From Oscillospiraceae bacterium (GTDB taxonomy: Bacteria > Bacillota > Clostridia > UBA1212 > UBA1255), in NCBI GenBank assembly GCA_015069185.1, contig SVJB01000003.1, positions 101,402 through 165,401 of the forward strand: 64,000 bases of DNA, read 5' to 3'. Below the pieces are notes generated by a model. The model searched no databases, was not told the origin of the DNA, and worked only from the letters and a program-made list of their open reading frames with translations. Numbering within the stretch: position 1 is the stretch's first letter; every line of letters starts with the position of its first letter. The position numbers and the translations under genes are program-made. Positions 10,751 through 20,252 of this stretch are shown here, in pieces.

Positions 10751-11772
10751 ACAAAGTCCTGTTATATACTGATGGAGCTTGCTCAGGTAATCCGGGTCCC
10801 GGTGGATACGCTGCAATACTAGTATGTGGCGCATACGAGAAAGAAATAAAAGGCGGGGAGGCTGAGACTACCAATAACAGAATGGAGCTGCTGGCAGTAA
10901 TTGAAGGACTTAAGTGTCTTAAAGAAAAATGCGAAGTAACTGTATATTCAGATAGTTCATACGTAATCAATGCTTTTACAAAAGGCTGGATATATTCATG
11001 GCAGAAGGCTGGGTGGAAAAGAAAAGACGGCCCTCTTAAGAATGTTGATCTTATTAAAGAATTATACGAGCTTAGTTTCAAACATAAAATAACATGGGAA
11101 TGGGTCAAGGGCCACGCTGATAATGAGTATAACAACAGATGCGATAAAATGGCGGTTGAGATGAGCGCTCAATATGGCAAACCAACAGTTGAGAAGGCAG
11201 CTGTTGATAAGCCGGCTGTACGCGATATGATATACGAAGGCGAACTTGTTGAAAAAGAAATTAATTCTGTAAATTACTTTTCCGGCAGGGTTTTCAACGT
11301 AGATGTACTTGATGTTCAGCTGCCGGATAACAGAACATCAAAGAGAGAGATTGTCCGTCATTTAGGTGGTGCTGCAATCGTAGCGCTGGATGATGAAGGT
11401 AATATTTACATGGTAAGGCAATATAGAATTGCAACCGGCAGAGTGATGTTGGAGATTCCGGCAGGAAAGCTGGAACCTGGCGAAGATCCTATGGATTGTG
11501 CCACAAGAGAACTTACTGAAGAGACCGGTATGAGAGCAGGAAAGGTTACGAAGCTTTGTTCATTCTATGCTACACCGGGATACTGTACGGAGAAGTTGCA
11601 TATTTACCTGGCAACAGAACTTACTCAGCATAATCCGCACAGAGACGAAGGCGAGTTCCTGCACATTGTTAAGATGCCTTTTGACGAGGCATTGGAGATG
11701 ATCCGGCAAGGAAAAATAGAAGATGGCAAGACTATTAACGGAATACTTATGGCCAAAGCTTTCTATATGTAA
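10747..11772 (+). CDS. RNase HI fused to an ADP-ribose pyrophosphatase-type Nudix hydrolase
   Basis: Residues 1 to about 145 form an RNase HI domain, with the metal-binding acidic residues in YTDGACSGNPGPGG, NNRMELLAV and YSDSSYVI, and the late His/Asp pair in WVKGHADNEYNNRCDKMA. A linker rich in VEKAAVDKPAV leads to a C-terminal Nudix domain of about 175 residues. Its Nudix box, GKLEPGEDPMDCATREL followed by TEETGM, is complete, and the IPAGKLE context points to ADP-ribose or related nucleoside diphosphate sugars. Both active sites look intact, so this should be a bifunctional protein that cleaves RNA in RNA/DNA hybrids and hydrolyses a nucleotide-linked substrate. It overlaps proC by four bases and is followed by a terminator. 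Confidence 0.9.
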   Translation: MNKVLLYTDGACSGNPGPGGYAAILVCGAYEKEIKGGEAETTNNRMELLAVIEGLKCLKEKCEVTVYSDSSYVINAFTKGWIYSWQKAGWKRKDGPLKNVDLIKELYELSFKHKITWEWVKGHADNEYNNRCDKMAVEMSAQYGKPTVEKAAVDKPAVRDMIYEGELVEKEINSVNYFSGRVFNVDVLDVQLPDNRTSKREIVRHLGGAAIVALDDEGNIYMVRQYRIATGRVMLEIPAGKLEPGEDPMDCATRELTEETGMRAGKVTKLCSFYATPGYCTEKLHIYLATELTQHNPHRDEGEFLHIVKMPFDEALEMIRQGKIEDGKTINGILMAKAFYM

Positions 11773-11785
11773 TATATGATGGTAT

Positions 11786-11822
11786 AATGTGTAGAATGTA
11801 ATAAACATTTTACACATTTTTT
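11786..11822 (+). terminator. Rho-independent terminator after the RNase HI-Nudix gene
   Basis: A 14-base-pair stem (AATGTGTAGAATGT paired with ACATTTTACACATT, one G-U pair) encloses a five-base loop and runs into six T residues. It lies between the RNase HI-Nudix stop and the AAGGAGG site of the ABC transporter gene. Confidence 0.8.
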
Positions 11823-11839
11823 CACAAGGAGGAAGATAA

Positions 11840-12730
11840 ATGGAATATATCCTATCAACAGATAAAATTTCTAAGAAATACAAGAAATGTCTGGCAGTAG
11901 ATCAAGTGAGTATTCATATAAAAAAAGGTGATATTTACGGATTTATCGGTAAGAATGGTGCAGGAAAGACCACTTTCTTAAAAGTTATAAGCGGTCTTAT
12001 ATATCCGACTGCCGGAACTATGAATGTACCTGCAAAGATGGGAGTGCTTATTGAGAGTCCCGGATTCTATGGAAATATGACAGCCGTTGAGAATGTAAGG
12101 CTTAAAATGAAATACGCAGGGTTGGAGGATAACGGAGGCGCCTTAGAATTAGTTAAGCTCGTAGGCTTGGATCCTGATAGCAACAAGAAGGCGAGTGATT
12201 TTTCTCTGGGAATGAAACAACGTCTTGGTATTGCATTGGCTCTTGTTGGCGATCCTGAATTGATGGTGCTTGATGAACCTATAAATGGCTTAGATCCACA
12301 AGGCATAGTCGAGATGCGTGATATCATTATGAAACTTAATCAGGAACGAGGCATAACATTTATCATTGCCAGTCATATTCTGGAAGAATTATCAAAAACA
12401 GCCACTCGATACGGCATTATTAACGAGGGCAGACTGATTCTGGAAATATCAAATGAAGAGCTTAACGAGCGATTGTCAGAGAGAATAGTGATGAATGTTG
12501 ATGACATCGTAGCTGCATATAAAATACTTACAGAAAAAGGATATAAATCTGTGAAAAGAGATGCACACGGGCAACTATATGTATTTGATAATGGTGCAGA
12601 TAGCAGTGAGATAGTAAGGGCACTGGTGCTTGGCGGCGTGCGGGTATACACAATCCAAAAACACAGAGAATCCTTAGAGGAGTTCTACCTGAGTGTAACA
12701 GCTAAGAACAGGGGAGGTGCGGCTCAATGA
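11840..12730 (+). CDS. ABC transporter ATP-binding protein (bacitracin/lantibiotic-export type)
   Basis: This is the cytosolic ATPase of a two-gene ABC exporter. The 296-residue protein has Walker A (GKNGAGKTTF), a signature motif (DFSLGMKQRLGIALAL) and Walker B (LMVLDEPINGLDP), followed by the H-loop IASHILEEL. The domain after residue 215 is the short C-terminal extension common in BcrA-like ATPases. The start has a strong AAGGAGG site. The stop overlaps the permease start by four bases. The substrate cannot be read from sequence; peptide antibiotic resistance or self-immunity is the common role of this subfamily. Confidence 0.88.
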   Translation: MEYILSTDKISKKYKKCLAVDQVSIHIKKGDIYGFIGKNGAGKTTFLKVISGLIYPTAGTMNVPAKMGVLIESPGFYGNMTAVENVRLKMKYAGLEDNGGALELVKLVGLDPDSNKKASDFSLGMKQRLGIALALVGDPELMVLDEPINGLDPQGIVEMRDIIMKLNQERGITFIIASHILEELSKTATRYGIINEGRLILEISNEELNERLSERIVMNVDDIVAAYKILTEKGYKSVKRDAHGQLYVFDNGADSSEIVRALVLGGVRVYTIQKHRESLEEFYLSVTAKNRGGAAQ

Positions 12731-13542
12731 AAGGCGTGATAAAAGCCGATATAAGCAGAATGGTACGCAACAAGCTAACATGGATATTCATAGTTATATC
12801 TGTTGCAGGTGTGCTGATGACAACAGGTATGTATGCGCTGATGACTTTACTGGCAGAAAATATACCGGCAGATGAGGGCGGCGCTATGATGGGCGCGTTT
12901 GCTATAAATAGTTATGAAACACTTTTTGCCGGTACGTATAATTCTGATGTTTTAATTCTCATTGTAACAGTAATGGCCGTGTTATTTGCCAGCGCACCAT
13001 ACAGAAGTGGTTTTATCAAGACAATCAGTGAATACGTAAAGCCAAGATACAAACTGATTGTTTCTGAATATGTTTGCATATTTATTTACAGCGTAATAAT
13101 TGCCTTTGTGGCAGGAATAGCTGCTTTCTTGTTTGGAGGACTTATGTTTAAGGGCCTCTTTGCCTCTGTTACTACAAAGCTGTTACTCAAACTACTGGGA
13201 TTCGTTGCCGGCCATAGTTTATTACTTGGCACATTTGCGTGTATGATAGTTGGCATGACAAATGTATTGAAGAATACTGCTCTGACTCTGATTAGCAGTC
13301 TACTATATGCATCAGGCTTTGGTACTATGATTTACCAGTTAATCTCGATAGCACTCTTCCGACTTAATCTTTGTTCGGAGAGTTTTGCATTGGCGGATTA
13401 TACAGTTATTGGTAATATATATGGCATGACAGCAGATTCTATGGGAGATGATATAATCCGTGTTGCAATTGTATGTGTCATTGTGGCGCTATTATCTATG
13501 ACTGTATCCTCATTGATGATAGAAAAGCAGGATATAAAATAA
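12727..13542 (+). CDS. ABC transporter permease
   Basis: This is the membrane partner of the preceding ATPase, 271 residues with six likely transmembrane segments: one near residues 16-38, a pair in the 75-145 range, and further ones ending with VAIVCVIVALLSMTVSSLMI. A soluble loop follows the first helix. It resembles ABC-2-type permeases that export or flip lipids and peptides. The ATGA overlap with the ATPase gene indicates coupled translation. A hairpin terminator follows the stop. Confidence 0.82.
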   Translation: MKGVIKADISRMVRNKLTWIFIVISVAGVLMTTGMYALMTLLAENIPADEGGAMMGAFAINSYETLFAGTYNSDVLILIVTVMAVLFASAPYRSGFIKTISEYVKPRYKLIVSEYVCIFIYSVIIAFVAGIAAFLFGGLMFKGLFASVTTKLLLKLLGFVAGHSLLLGTFACMIVGMTNVLKNTALTLISSLLYASGFGTMIYQLISIALFRLNLCSESFALADYTVIGNIYGMTADSMGDDIIRVAIVCVIVALLSMTVSSLMIEKQDIK

Positions 13543-13564
13543 TCAAAGAGAATTATATAATAAT

Positions 13565-13600
13565 AAGGCAGCAAGGATTTAAATCCTGCTGCCTTAAGTT
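13565..13600. terminator. Bidirectional terminator between ABC permease and SASP gene
   Basis: The inverted repeat GGCAGCAAGGATTT / AAATCCTGCTGCC (one bulged base) has A/T-rich tracts on both sides. It sits between convergent genes, the permease on plus and the spore-protein gene on minus, and can serve both. Confidence 0.7.
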
Positions 13601-13614
13601 TTATCCGGTAAAAC

Positions 13615-13791
13615 TTATTTGTTCTTGTTGTTCTTAGCATACTGCTCAAAAACTTTTTGTGTGATTCTGCCACCAATAGAACCATTCTCTCTTGAAGTCT
13701 TGTCACCGTTATAACCATGATTAAGCTGAACACCGAGCTCATTTGCTACTTCATACTTCATCTGATCAAAAGCACTGTTTTTCTTTGCCAT
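13615..13791 (-). CDS. Small acid-soluble spore protein, alpha/beta type
   Basis: This 58-residue gene is too short for the ORF track. The minus strand encodes a protein beginning MAKKNSAFDQMKYEVANELG and containing NGDKTSRENGSIGG followed by RITQKVFEQYAK. The tract around E-x-A-x-E-(L/F)-G is the site the germination protease cuts in this family, and the Gly-Gly and Lys/Arg residues contact DNA. These proteins coat spore DNA and protect it from UV and heat, which implies that the organism makes endospores. TGAGAAAG upstream is a modest ribosome binding site. Expression is expected in the forespore under sigma-G, but I could not identify a clear sigma-G promoter by eye. Confidence 0.9.
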   Translation of the reverse strand: MAKKNSAFDQMKYEVANELGVQLNHGYNGDKTSRENGSIGGRITQKVFEQYAKNNKNK

Positions 13792-13901
13792 TCTTTCTCA
13801 CCACACTTATTTTCTGTTTGACGCAAAGTTTCTTTGTGAAAATCACTTTGCATCTATATTTTGTTCCGATAAGTGTGAAATATTCTGTAAAAAAATGGAA
13901 A

Positions 13902-14663
13902 TTACATAAGGTGGCTTACCAACATTGCGAATGGCTTTGTAAATAGTTCCATAAGTATTTGTGTAGGTTTGCCCAAGAAGAATGAATATACTCCTGGGAC
14001 AAAGTACAATAATGCTATAAAACCTACAAAAATGAATAAATTATATTTCTCAATATTGTACAGACTGCGGGCGCATCTATACGGAAGAAAATTAACTATC
14101 AGTCTGTAACCATCAAAGCCGGGCAACGGCAGCAGATGGAAAACTGTAAGCGCAATGCCAATCCATACCATTTTCATGAGCATTATAAGGAAGCATGTAT
14201 ATACAACCGATCCTTTACCAATATCTAACATATGCTGTAGTAGTTCCCAGGGGGCATTAAGATAAGGCCAGAAACCTCCTGTATATACTAAATCAAAAAA
14301 TGATCCGATATAGTAAAGTAAGAAGAACAAGAAAGAGGCAATAAATGCAAATAATAAACCTCCTACGGGGCCCGACAAAATCTGAATTGCCGTATCTCTC
14401 TTTATATGTTTATAATTCTGAGACTGTGTAGGTATTACTTTTCCAAAGCCGATACCACAGAATATTAAACAAATAAAGCCGATTATATTAATATGTCTTA
14501 ATGGGTTTAACGTAAGAAAACCACTTAAAGCCGGTGTATCATCACCTAACCTTTTTGCTGTCCACGCCTGCGCATAGCCTCTGAAAGAAAAGAAAAACAT
14601 ATATGCAGGTATGCTAAGTAATATTAATACTATATTTGAAGAACTAAAAGCATTTTGTAACAT
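13902..14663 (-). CDS. Site-2-protease-fold (M50-like) membrane protein with a lost HExxH site
   Basis: The 253-residue, roughly six-helix protein follows the layout of Firmicutes M50 site-2 proteases. A first helix is followed by AKRLGDDTP and GFLTLNPLRHINIIGF, then SGPVGGLLFAFI and finally HLLPLPGFDGYRL, the third-ligand region. The zinc/catalytic motif that should end helix 1 (HEFAH or HEYAH) reads RGYAQ here. Both histidines and the glutamate are replaced, while the rest of the fold and the late Asp are kept. It is probably not a protease and could act as a chaperone, decoy or scaffold, by analogy with other pseudo-proteases; that role is an inference. An AGGAGG site precedes the ATG. Confidence 0.75.
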   Translation of the reverse strand: MLQNAFSSSNIVLILLSIPAYMFFFSFRGYAQAWTAKRLGDDTPALSGFLTLNPLRHINIIGFICLIFCGIGFGKVIPTQSQNYKHIKRDTAIQILSGPVGGLLFAFIASFLFFLLYYIGSFFDLVYTGGFWPYLNAPWELLQHMLDIGKGSVVYTCFLIMLMKMVWIGIALTVFHLLPLPGFDGYRLIVNFLPYRCARSLYNIEKYNLFIFVGFIALLYFVPGVYSFFLGKPTQILMELFTKPFAMLVSHLM

Positions 14664-14778
14664 TGTTGCCTCCTGTGAAAAACAAATTATATTATAAAAA
14701 TATTCTTCGTGGAAAGTATAACACTAAACGCATGTTCTCGCAACTTTGATGAGAAAATCACATTTTTACAATTAAAAT

Positions 14779-14829
14779 ATAAGATATTTGTCAAAAAAGA
14801 TTGACTTTTTCTGGCAAATATCTTATATT
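14779..14829 (+). promoter_or_regulatory. Sigma-A promoter nested in an inverted repeat (probable PadR operator)
   Basis: A -35 TTGACT (14801-14806) and -10 TATATT (14824-14829) are 17 bases apart. They are enclosed by an imperfect inverted repeat with perfect 12-base outer arms, ATAAGATATTTG at 14779 and CAAATATCTTAT ending at 14826. The right arm overlaps the -10. The layout suits repression of this promoter by a dimeric regulator, most simply the PadR-type protein encoded immediately downstream. Confidence 0.65.
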
Positions 14830-14917
14830 ATTAAGCAGTTTATACTTTGGGATTGTATAGACTGTTAATAATAAGTTAATTGATGATATCACTTGTTGAA
14901 ACGAAGTAAGAAAGAGC

Positions 14918-15271
14918 GTGATTAGTGTGGGTTACGAAAATACAATTGGAGAGAATTTAAGATTTGGTATTACAGAGATGCTTATACTTAAGTTGTTATC
15001 CGAAGAAGATAAATATGTTTATCAGATTGCACAGGATCTTGGTGTACGTACCAATAAAGCATTTGATTTTAAAGCTGTTGCATTATATTTACCGCTATAC
15101 CGTCTGGTCGAGAGAGGTCTGGTAGAGGAACGCAAAGAAATGGTTGTAGGCAAGCGTTTTCGTAAATACTATCACCTGAATGATACAGGAAAGATATATT
15201 TTGAAGCTGTTCAGAAAGAATATCGTAACATGGCAGCCGGCGTCGATATGATTATGGAATGGGATAAATAA
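14918..15271 (+). CDS. PadR-family transcriptional regulator
   Basis: This is a 117-residue winged-helix DNA-binding protein. The segment FGITEMLILKLLSEEDKYVY and the later YLPLYRLVERGLVEER and YYHLNDTGKIYF match the PadR winged helix (helix 1, recognition helix and wing). The short C-terminal helix would be the dimerisation arm of the small PadR subfamily. The start is a GTG at 14918; a second in-frame GTG at 14927 is possible, and neither has a strong ribosome binding site. It is monocistronic, with its own promoter and a following terminator. PadR proteins often repress themselves and an exporter; the nearby ABC exporter is separated by two minus-strand genes, so a link is only a guess. 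Confidence 0.82.
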   Translation: MISVGYENTIGENLRFGITEMLILKLLSEEDKYVYQIAQDLGVRTNKAFDFKAVALYLPLYRLVERGLVEERKEMVVGKRFRKYYHLNDTGKIYFEAVQKEYRNMAAGVDMIMEWDK

Positions 15272-15305
15272 ATATCGACAAAATATTTTTTATAATGTAC
15301 TATAT

Positions 15306-15337
15306 AACAATCGCATATATGTGCGGTTGTTTTTTTT
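15306..15337 (+). terminator. Rho-independent terminator after padR-like gene
   Basis: The stem ACAATCGCATA / TGTGCGGTTGT (with G-U pairs) is followed by a run of eight T residues. It ends the regulator transcript before the YgiQ-type gene, which has its own AAGGTGG ribosome site. Confidence 0.75.
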
Positions 15338-15358
15338 GAATTAAAGGTGGAGTAAAAC

Positions 15359-17221
15359 ATGGCTGACAAAAGAGAATTCTTACCTGTTTCACAGGAAGAT
15401 ATGGAAAAAAGAGGCTGGAAAGAGTGTGATTTTATATTAGTAAGTGCAGATGCTTATGTGGATCACCCTTCTTTTGCCGCTGCTATTATAAGCAGAGTCC
15501 TGGAAAAGAATGGATACAGAGTAGGTATTATAGCGCAGCCTGATTATAATAATCCTGAGTCGGTGACGGTGCTTGGCAAACCAAAATATGGCTTCCTTGT
15601 CAGTGGTGGTAACATGGACACTATGGTAAGTCACTATACTGTTGCCAAGAATAAACGTACATATGATTATTATTCACCGGGTGGCAAGATGGGTTACAGA
15701 CCGGATCGTGCTACTATTGTATATACTAAAATGATACGCCGTAAGTACGGAAATATTCCCATAATAATAGGCGGTATAGAGGCATCTTTGCGACGCATGG
15801 CACATTATGACTATTGGAGCGATCGGGTTATGAAATCCATTCTTATCGACTCTAATGCAGATATTATATCATATGGAATGGGCGAGAAGTCTATTGTAGA
15901 GATTGCAGATTGCCTGCAAGGTGGATTGGATATTAAGGATATTACTTTCGTCCGTGGTACAGTATATAAGACTAAGAATATAGATAATGTAACAGACTAT
16001 ATCATGTTGCCGTCTTTTGAAAATATATTAAATGATAAGAAAAAGTTTGCAGAGAGCTTTTATATACAATATTGTAATACCTCGCCTCAAAATTCAAAGA
16101 CACTGATAGAACCATATGCAAATATGTATATAGTACAGAACATTCCTGCAGAGCCTCTTACTACCCGTGAAATGGATAGTGTGTATTCTTTGAAATATGT
16201 AGGAGATTACCATCCTATGTATGAGGAACAAGGTGGCATCCCTGCTATTAAAGAAGTAAAATTCAGTGTTATTTCAGGCCGTGGTTGTTTTGGAGGATGT
16301 AGCTTCTGTGCACTTACTTTTCACCAGGGAAGGACTGTACAGACTCGTAGCCATGAGTCTATAATTGCCGAGGCTACGCGCCTTACATGGGACAAGGATT
16401 TTAAAGGGTATATTAATGATATCAGTGCACCTACTGCCAATTTCAGGAAACCTTCATGTCAGAAGCAATTAGAGCATGGTGTTTGCAAGAAACGGCAGTG
16501 TTTATTCCCCAAACCTTGCCCAAATATGGAGGTAGATCATTCGGATTTTATATCACTCTTACGTAAGATGCGTCAGATACCGGGAGTTAAGAAAGTATTT
16601 ATCAGATCAGGTATTAGGTTTGACTACTTGCTTGCAGACCCGAAATGTGACAGTCTGATTAAGGAATTATGCGAACATCATATAAGTGGCCAGCTTAAGG
16701 TGGCGCCGGAGCATGTAAGTGATAATGTGCTACGACACATGGGTAAGCCTCGTGTGAACGTTTATAATGAGTTTGTTGAGAAATATAGGAAAGCTAACCA
16801 GCAATTGGGTAAGCCTCAGTATGTGGTGCCGTATCTGATGTCATCCCATCCCGGCTCTACGCTTAAAGACGCTATAGCTTTGGCTGAGTATTTAAGAGAA
16901 ATAAAGTATTCACCGGAACAAGTGCAGGATTTCTATCCGACGCCATCTACAATATCTACATGCATGTACTATACGGGATATGATCCCAGAACGATGGAGC
17001 CGGTATATGTTGCCAGAAGTAGCGGGGAGAAAGCAATGCAACGTGCATTGATACAATTCCGCAATCCGAAGAACTACGATTTGGTACATAAAGCGCTCTG
17101 TCTTGCAGGTAGGGAAGATTTGATAGGCACAGGGCCTAAGTGTCTTATACGTGAGAAATACGTCAAATCCTCTTCTCGGCCTTCTGGTGCAGGCGGTAGA
17201 GGACGTTCAAAGCTTCGATAG
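15359..17221 (+). CDS. ygiQ: YgiQ-family radical SAM protein
   Basis: This is a 620-residue cytosolic radical SAM protein of the UPF0313/YgiQ family. The N-terminal part (about residues 1-290) is the family-specific domain with [16 protein letters not shown] and [16 protein letters not shown]. The radical SAM cluster motif is [19 protein letters not shown] near residue 305, giving C-x3-C-x2-C for the 4Fe-4S cluster. The C-terminal region contains [19 protein letters not shown] and further cysteines that may hold accessory ligands. The reaction is not established for the family. The last 19 codons overlap the end of mutS on the opposite strand by 59 bases. Confidence 0.93.
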   Translation: MADKREFLPVSQEDMEKRGWKECDFILVSADAYVDHPSFAAAIISRVLEKNGYRVGIIAQPDYNNPESVTVLGKPKYGFLVSGGNMDTMVSHYTVAKNKRTYDYYSPGGKMGYRPDRATIVYTKMIRRKYGNIPIIIGGIEASLRRMAHYDYWSDRVMKSILIDSNADIISYGMGEKSIVEIADCLQGGLDIKDITFVRGTVYKTKNIDNVTDYIMLPSFENILNDKKKFAESFYIQYCNTSPQNSKTLIEPYANMYIVQNIPAEPLTTREMDSVYSLKYVGDYHPMYEEQGGIPAIKEVKFSVISGRGCFGGCSFCALTFHQGRTVQTRSHESIIAEATRLTWDKDFKGYINDISAPTANFRKPSCQKQLEHGVCKKRQCLFPKPCPNMEVDHSDFISLLRKMRQIPGVKKVFIRSGIRFDYLLADPKCDSLIKELCEHHISGQLKVAPEHVSDNVLRHMGKPRVNVYNEFVEKYRKANQQLGKPQYVVPYLMSSHPGSTLKDAIALAEYLREIKYSPEQVQDFYPTPSTISTCMYYTGYDPRTMEPVYVARSSGEKAMQRALIQFRNPKNYDLVHKALCLAGREDLIGTGPKCLIREKYVKSSSRPSGAGGRGRSKLR

Positions 17222-19793
17222 GAGTCAGCTCCTGTACATTGATTTCTTTAAGCTCCGCAATGATTTCATCTTGCATTACAGTATTTGCTGTATAAGCAAG
17301 CAGGTCCATATCGGAGCTTATTTGTGTTTTAGATGATTTACCTGATTTTTTACCGGCTTGAATATTTTGATTATCTATTTGTGCCAGGATTTCCTTTGCT
17401 CTTGCAGTTACAGCTGTAGGTATACCGGCTAGTGATGCTACACTAATACCATAGCTTCCATCTGCACCACCGCGTTTTATTTTATGAAGGAAAGTGATAT
17501 CTTCGCCTTTCTTTTTTACAGTCACGCAGTAATTTTTCACAGCAGGTAAAGATTTTTCTAGTTCTGTGAGTTCGTGGTAATGTGTGGCAAACATTGCGCG
17601 GCATTTAAGAGAATTAACAATATATTCCAATACAGCCCAAGCAATTGACAGACCGTCAAATGTACTGGTGCCGCGGCCGATCTCATCCAGAATCATAAAG
17701 CTGTTTTCTGTGGCGTTTGACAGAATATTGGCAACTTCTGACATTTCTACCATGAACGTACTCTGACCGGATGCCAGGTCATCTGATGCGCCTACACGGG
17801 TGAAAAGCTTATCCACTATTGATATTTCGGCTTCGCTTGCAGGCACAAAGCAACCTGCCTGTGCCATTATGAGCATTAATGCCACTTGACGCATGTATGT
17901 GGATTTACCAGCCATGTTAGGACCGGTAATGACAAGCATCATATCTTCTGCGTCGTTTATATAAACATCGTTAGGCACGAATTCACCGTTTCCGATAACC
18001 TGCTCAACCACAGGGTGTCTGCCGTCTTTTATAGATATGACTTTACCCGATGTGCCCTGAGGGTGAATTATAGGCTTGCAGTAATTATTTCTGTCTGCTA
18101 CTTCAGCGAAGCTCAGTAGAGTATCCAGTATAGCCAGAGAATCTGCTGTAAGCTTGAGTGAGTCTGCGTATCCTGCAGCAGTATCTCTTACATCGCTAAA
18201 GAGCTGACTCTCTAAACGTATTAATCTTTCTTCGCCACCGATTATCATGTCTTCCATTTTCTTAAGCTCGTCGGTAATGTAACGCTCATTATTTACGAGA
18301 GTTTGCTTGCGAATATATGTAGGCGGTACCAGATCTTTATACGAATTTGTGACCTCTATGTAGTAGCCAAATACTTTGTTGTAGCTGACTTTAAGATTCT
18401 TAATTCCTGTCTTTTCTCTTTCTTGAGCTTCGTATGATGCAAGATATGTTTTACCGTTTGTTGTTACTTCACGATATTGATCTACCTCTGCGCTATAGCC
18501 TGCGCGGATATATCCACCATCTTTGAGCAGTGCAGGTGGATCATCTACAATGGCTGCTTCTAAGAGTGAGTGAAGCTGGGGCAGAGGATCAATGGAGCCA
18601 ATCAAGGTGTTAAGGAGCGTAGCCCGTTGGCTGTAAGGGGAGAGAGTCTCTTTTATGTAAGGGAGCTTGCCTAGTGAGTGCCTTAATGACACCATATCAC
18701 GCGGAGAGGCTGTACCCAGCAGAATTCTGCCCACTACACGCTCTATGTCATATATTCCGTCAAGGAATTCACGTAGCTGACTGCGTAGCATAAAGCCCTC
18801 TTTGAAAATACTAACTGCGTCCAGACGTTCGTTTATAGCATCAACATCTATAAGTGGTTGATCTATCCATCTTTTAAGACATCTGCCGCCCATAGAAGTT
18901 ACTGTTTTATCAATAACCCACAGCAGGCTGCCTTTCTTTTGTTTATCTCTCATGGTCTGACTGATTTCCAGATTACGTCTGGAAGAAGCGTCAATTGCCA
19001 TGTATTCATCAAATTTATAGTAAGAAACTTTGATGTTCTTATCCAGCGACATTTTTTGAGTGTCTTCCATGTAACGGATAAGTGTACCGGCTGCTCTGGT
19101 GCGTAGCTCGTCTTGCTTGCAGCCATTGTCATTCAAACTTTGAACCGCAAGATCATAATCAAAGAATTCTTCAGGAAGTACTCCTACGTATGCACGACTG
19201 ATTGTGTCTGTAAATGTTCGAATTTTATTTATTGATTCAGATTTATTATTTATAATAATCTCTGCAGGCGCAATTCTGGCAATCTCATCTGCCAGATGAT
19301 TGTAGGTACGACCAAATGTGAGGGAAGTAGCATATAGCTGTCCCGTTGATATATCTGCAAAGGCCAGTCCATACATAGAGCGAAACTCAAAAATCGACAT
19401 AATATAATTGTTACCGCGGTGCTCAAGCATCTTGTCTTCTACAACTGTGCCGGGAGTATATATCCTTACAATATCGCGTTTAACAATACCTTTGCAGGTT
19501 GCCGGATCTTCTAACTGCTCGCCGATAGCAACTTTATAACCCTTGCTTATTAATTTACTTATATATGAGAGTGCTGCGTGGTATGGAACACCACACATAG
19601 GCGCTCTCTCTTTAAGTCCGCAGTCCTTGCCTGTAAGTACAAGCTCCAACTCCCTGGAAGCTGTCACTGCGTCATCAAAAAACATTTCATAAAAATCTCC
19701 CAGCCTAAAAAACAAAATACAATCCGGACATTTTTTCTTAACGTCCAGATATTGTTTCATCATTGGAGTAACATTTGCTTCAATATCAGGCAT
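17163..19793 (-). CDS. mutS: DNA mismatch repair protein MutS
   Basis: MutS recognises mispaired and looped-out bases and recruits MutL. The 876-residue protein begins near [17 protein letters not shown] and shows [15 protein letters not shown], the mismatch-contacting Phe-x-Glu region. It has Walker [14 protein letters not shown], the signature region [14 protein letters not shown], Walker [15 protein letters not shown] and the conserved [12 protein letters not shown]. The C-terminal end has a short charged tail. It is the second gene of a minus-strand operon after the ylbF-like gene (32-base gap). Its 3' end lies inside the end of ygiQ. The partner mutL is 28 kb away in this window. Confidence 0.96.
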   Translation of the reverse strand: MPDIEANVTPMMKQYLDVKKKCPDCILFFRLGDFYEMFFDDAVTASRELELVLTGKDCGLKERAPMCGVPYHAALSYISKLISKGYKVAIGEQLEDPATCKGIVKRDIVRIYTPGTVVEDKMLEHRGNNYIMSIFEFRSMYGLAFADISTGQLYATSLTFGRTYNHLADEIARIAPAEIIINNKSESINKIRTFTDTISRAYVGVLPEEFFDYDLAVQSLNDNGCKQDELRTRAAGTLIRYMEDTQKMSLDKNIKVSYYKFDEYMAIDASSRRNLEISQTMRDKQKKGSLLWVIDKTVTSMGGRCLKRWIDQPLIDVDAINERLDAVSIFKEGFMLRSQLREFLDGIYDIERVVGRILLGTASPRDMVSLRHSLGKLPYIKETLSPYSQRATLLNTLIGSIDPLPQLHSLLEAAIVDDPPALLKDGGYIRAGYSAEVDQYREVTTNGKTYLASYEAQEREKTGIKNLKVSYNKVFGYYIEVTNSYKDLVPPTYIRKQTLVNNERYITDELKKMEDMIIGGEERLIRLESQLFSDVRDTAAGYADSLKLTADSLAILDTLLSFAEVADRNNYCKPIIHPQGTSGKVISIKDGRHPVVEQVIGNGEFVPNDVYINDAEDMMLVITGPNMAGKSTYMRQVALMLIMAQAGCFVPASEAEISIVDKLFTRVGASDDLASGQSTFMVEMSEVANILSNATENSFMILDEIGRGTSTFDGLSIAWAVLEYIVNSLKCRAMFATHYHELTELEKSLPAVKNYCVTVKKKGEDITFLHKIKRGGADGSYGISVASLAGIPTAVTARAKEILAQIDNQNIQAGKKSGKSSKTQISSDMDLLAYTANTVMQDEIIAELKEINVQELTPIEALNVLYRLHQKAEKRI

Positions 19794-19825
19794 GGGAGTA
19801 AACCTTCTTCATTATATATTTGTAA

Positions 19826-20203
19826 TCAGTGGCAGCCGCCGCATGATGAACAGTTGCCGCTGCATGAAGAGCCACCGTTAACAAAATGAGCGATAATCTC
19901 GTTGATAGTCTTCATCATAGACTCAAAGCCTTTCTTACCATCAAAGAAATCTTTTGTAACGCTATATTCGTTGAGTTCTGTCTGCTTTGCCAGAAGCTGA
20001 TCTCTGATAGCTTCTAAACTTTCTTTGCTCTCGTCTTCTCTGGAAGCACGAACCATCTGAGCCTGAAGCTCACGATATTCGCTCATAAGAGTCTGAGCTT
20101 TTTCGTCCTGCATCATAGCAAGCTCTGCATTTTTAAGAGTAATATATGCTGCGCTGTTTACAATAGCTTCGCCTAATTGAGATGCTGCATCTACATAATC
20201 CAT
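19826..20203 (-). CDS. ylbF: YlbF/YmcA-family protein with a Cys-rich tail
   Basis: This is a 125-residue, mostly helical protein of the YlbF/YmcA family. In Bacillus subtilis, YlbF and YmcA with YaaT form a complex that binds 4Fe-4S clusters and influences RNase Y processing, competence and sporulation. The helical core (AAYITLKNAELAMMQDEKAQ and LQAQMVRASRED) fits the family. The last 16 residues read CSGNCSSCGGCH, four cysteines and a terminal His after a Gly/Ser linker, which is a plausible Fe-S or metal ligand set. The ATG has GAGGAT upstream and a promoter is recognisable at 20253-20281. It heads an operon with mutS. Confidence 0.82.
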   Translation of the reverse strand: MDYVDAASQLGEAIVNSAAYITLKNAELAMMQDEKAQTLMSEYRELQAQMVRASREDESKESLEAIRDQLLAKQTELNEYSVTKDFFDGKKGFESMMKTINEIIAHFVNGGSSCSGNCSSCGGCH

Positions 20204-20252
20204 AAAAAATCCTCACTTTTCATAGTGTATTTCGTTCATGGTGAACTTACAT

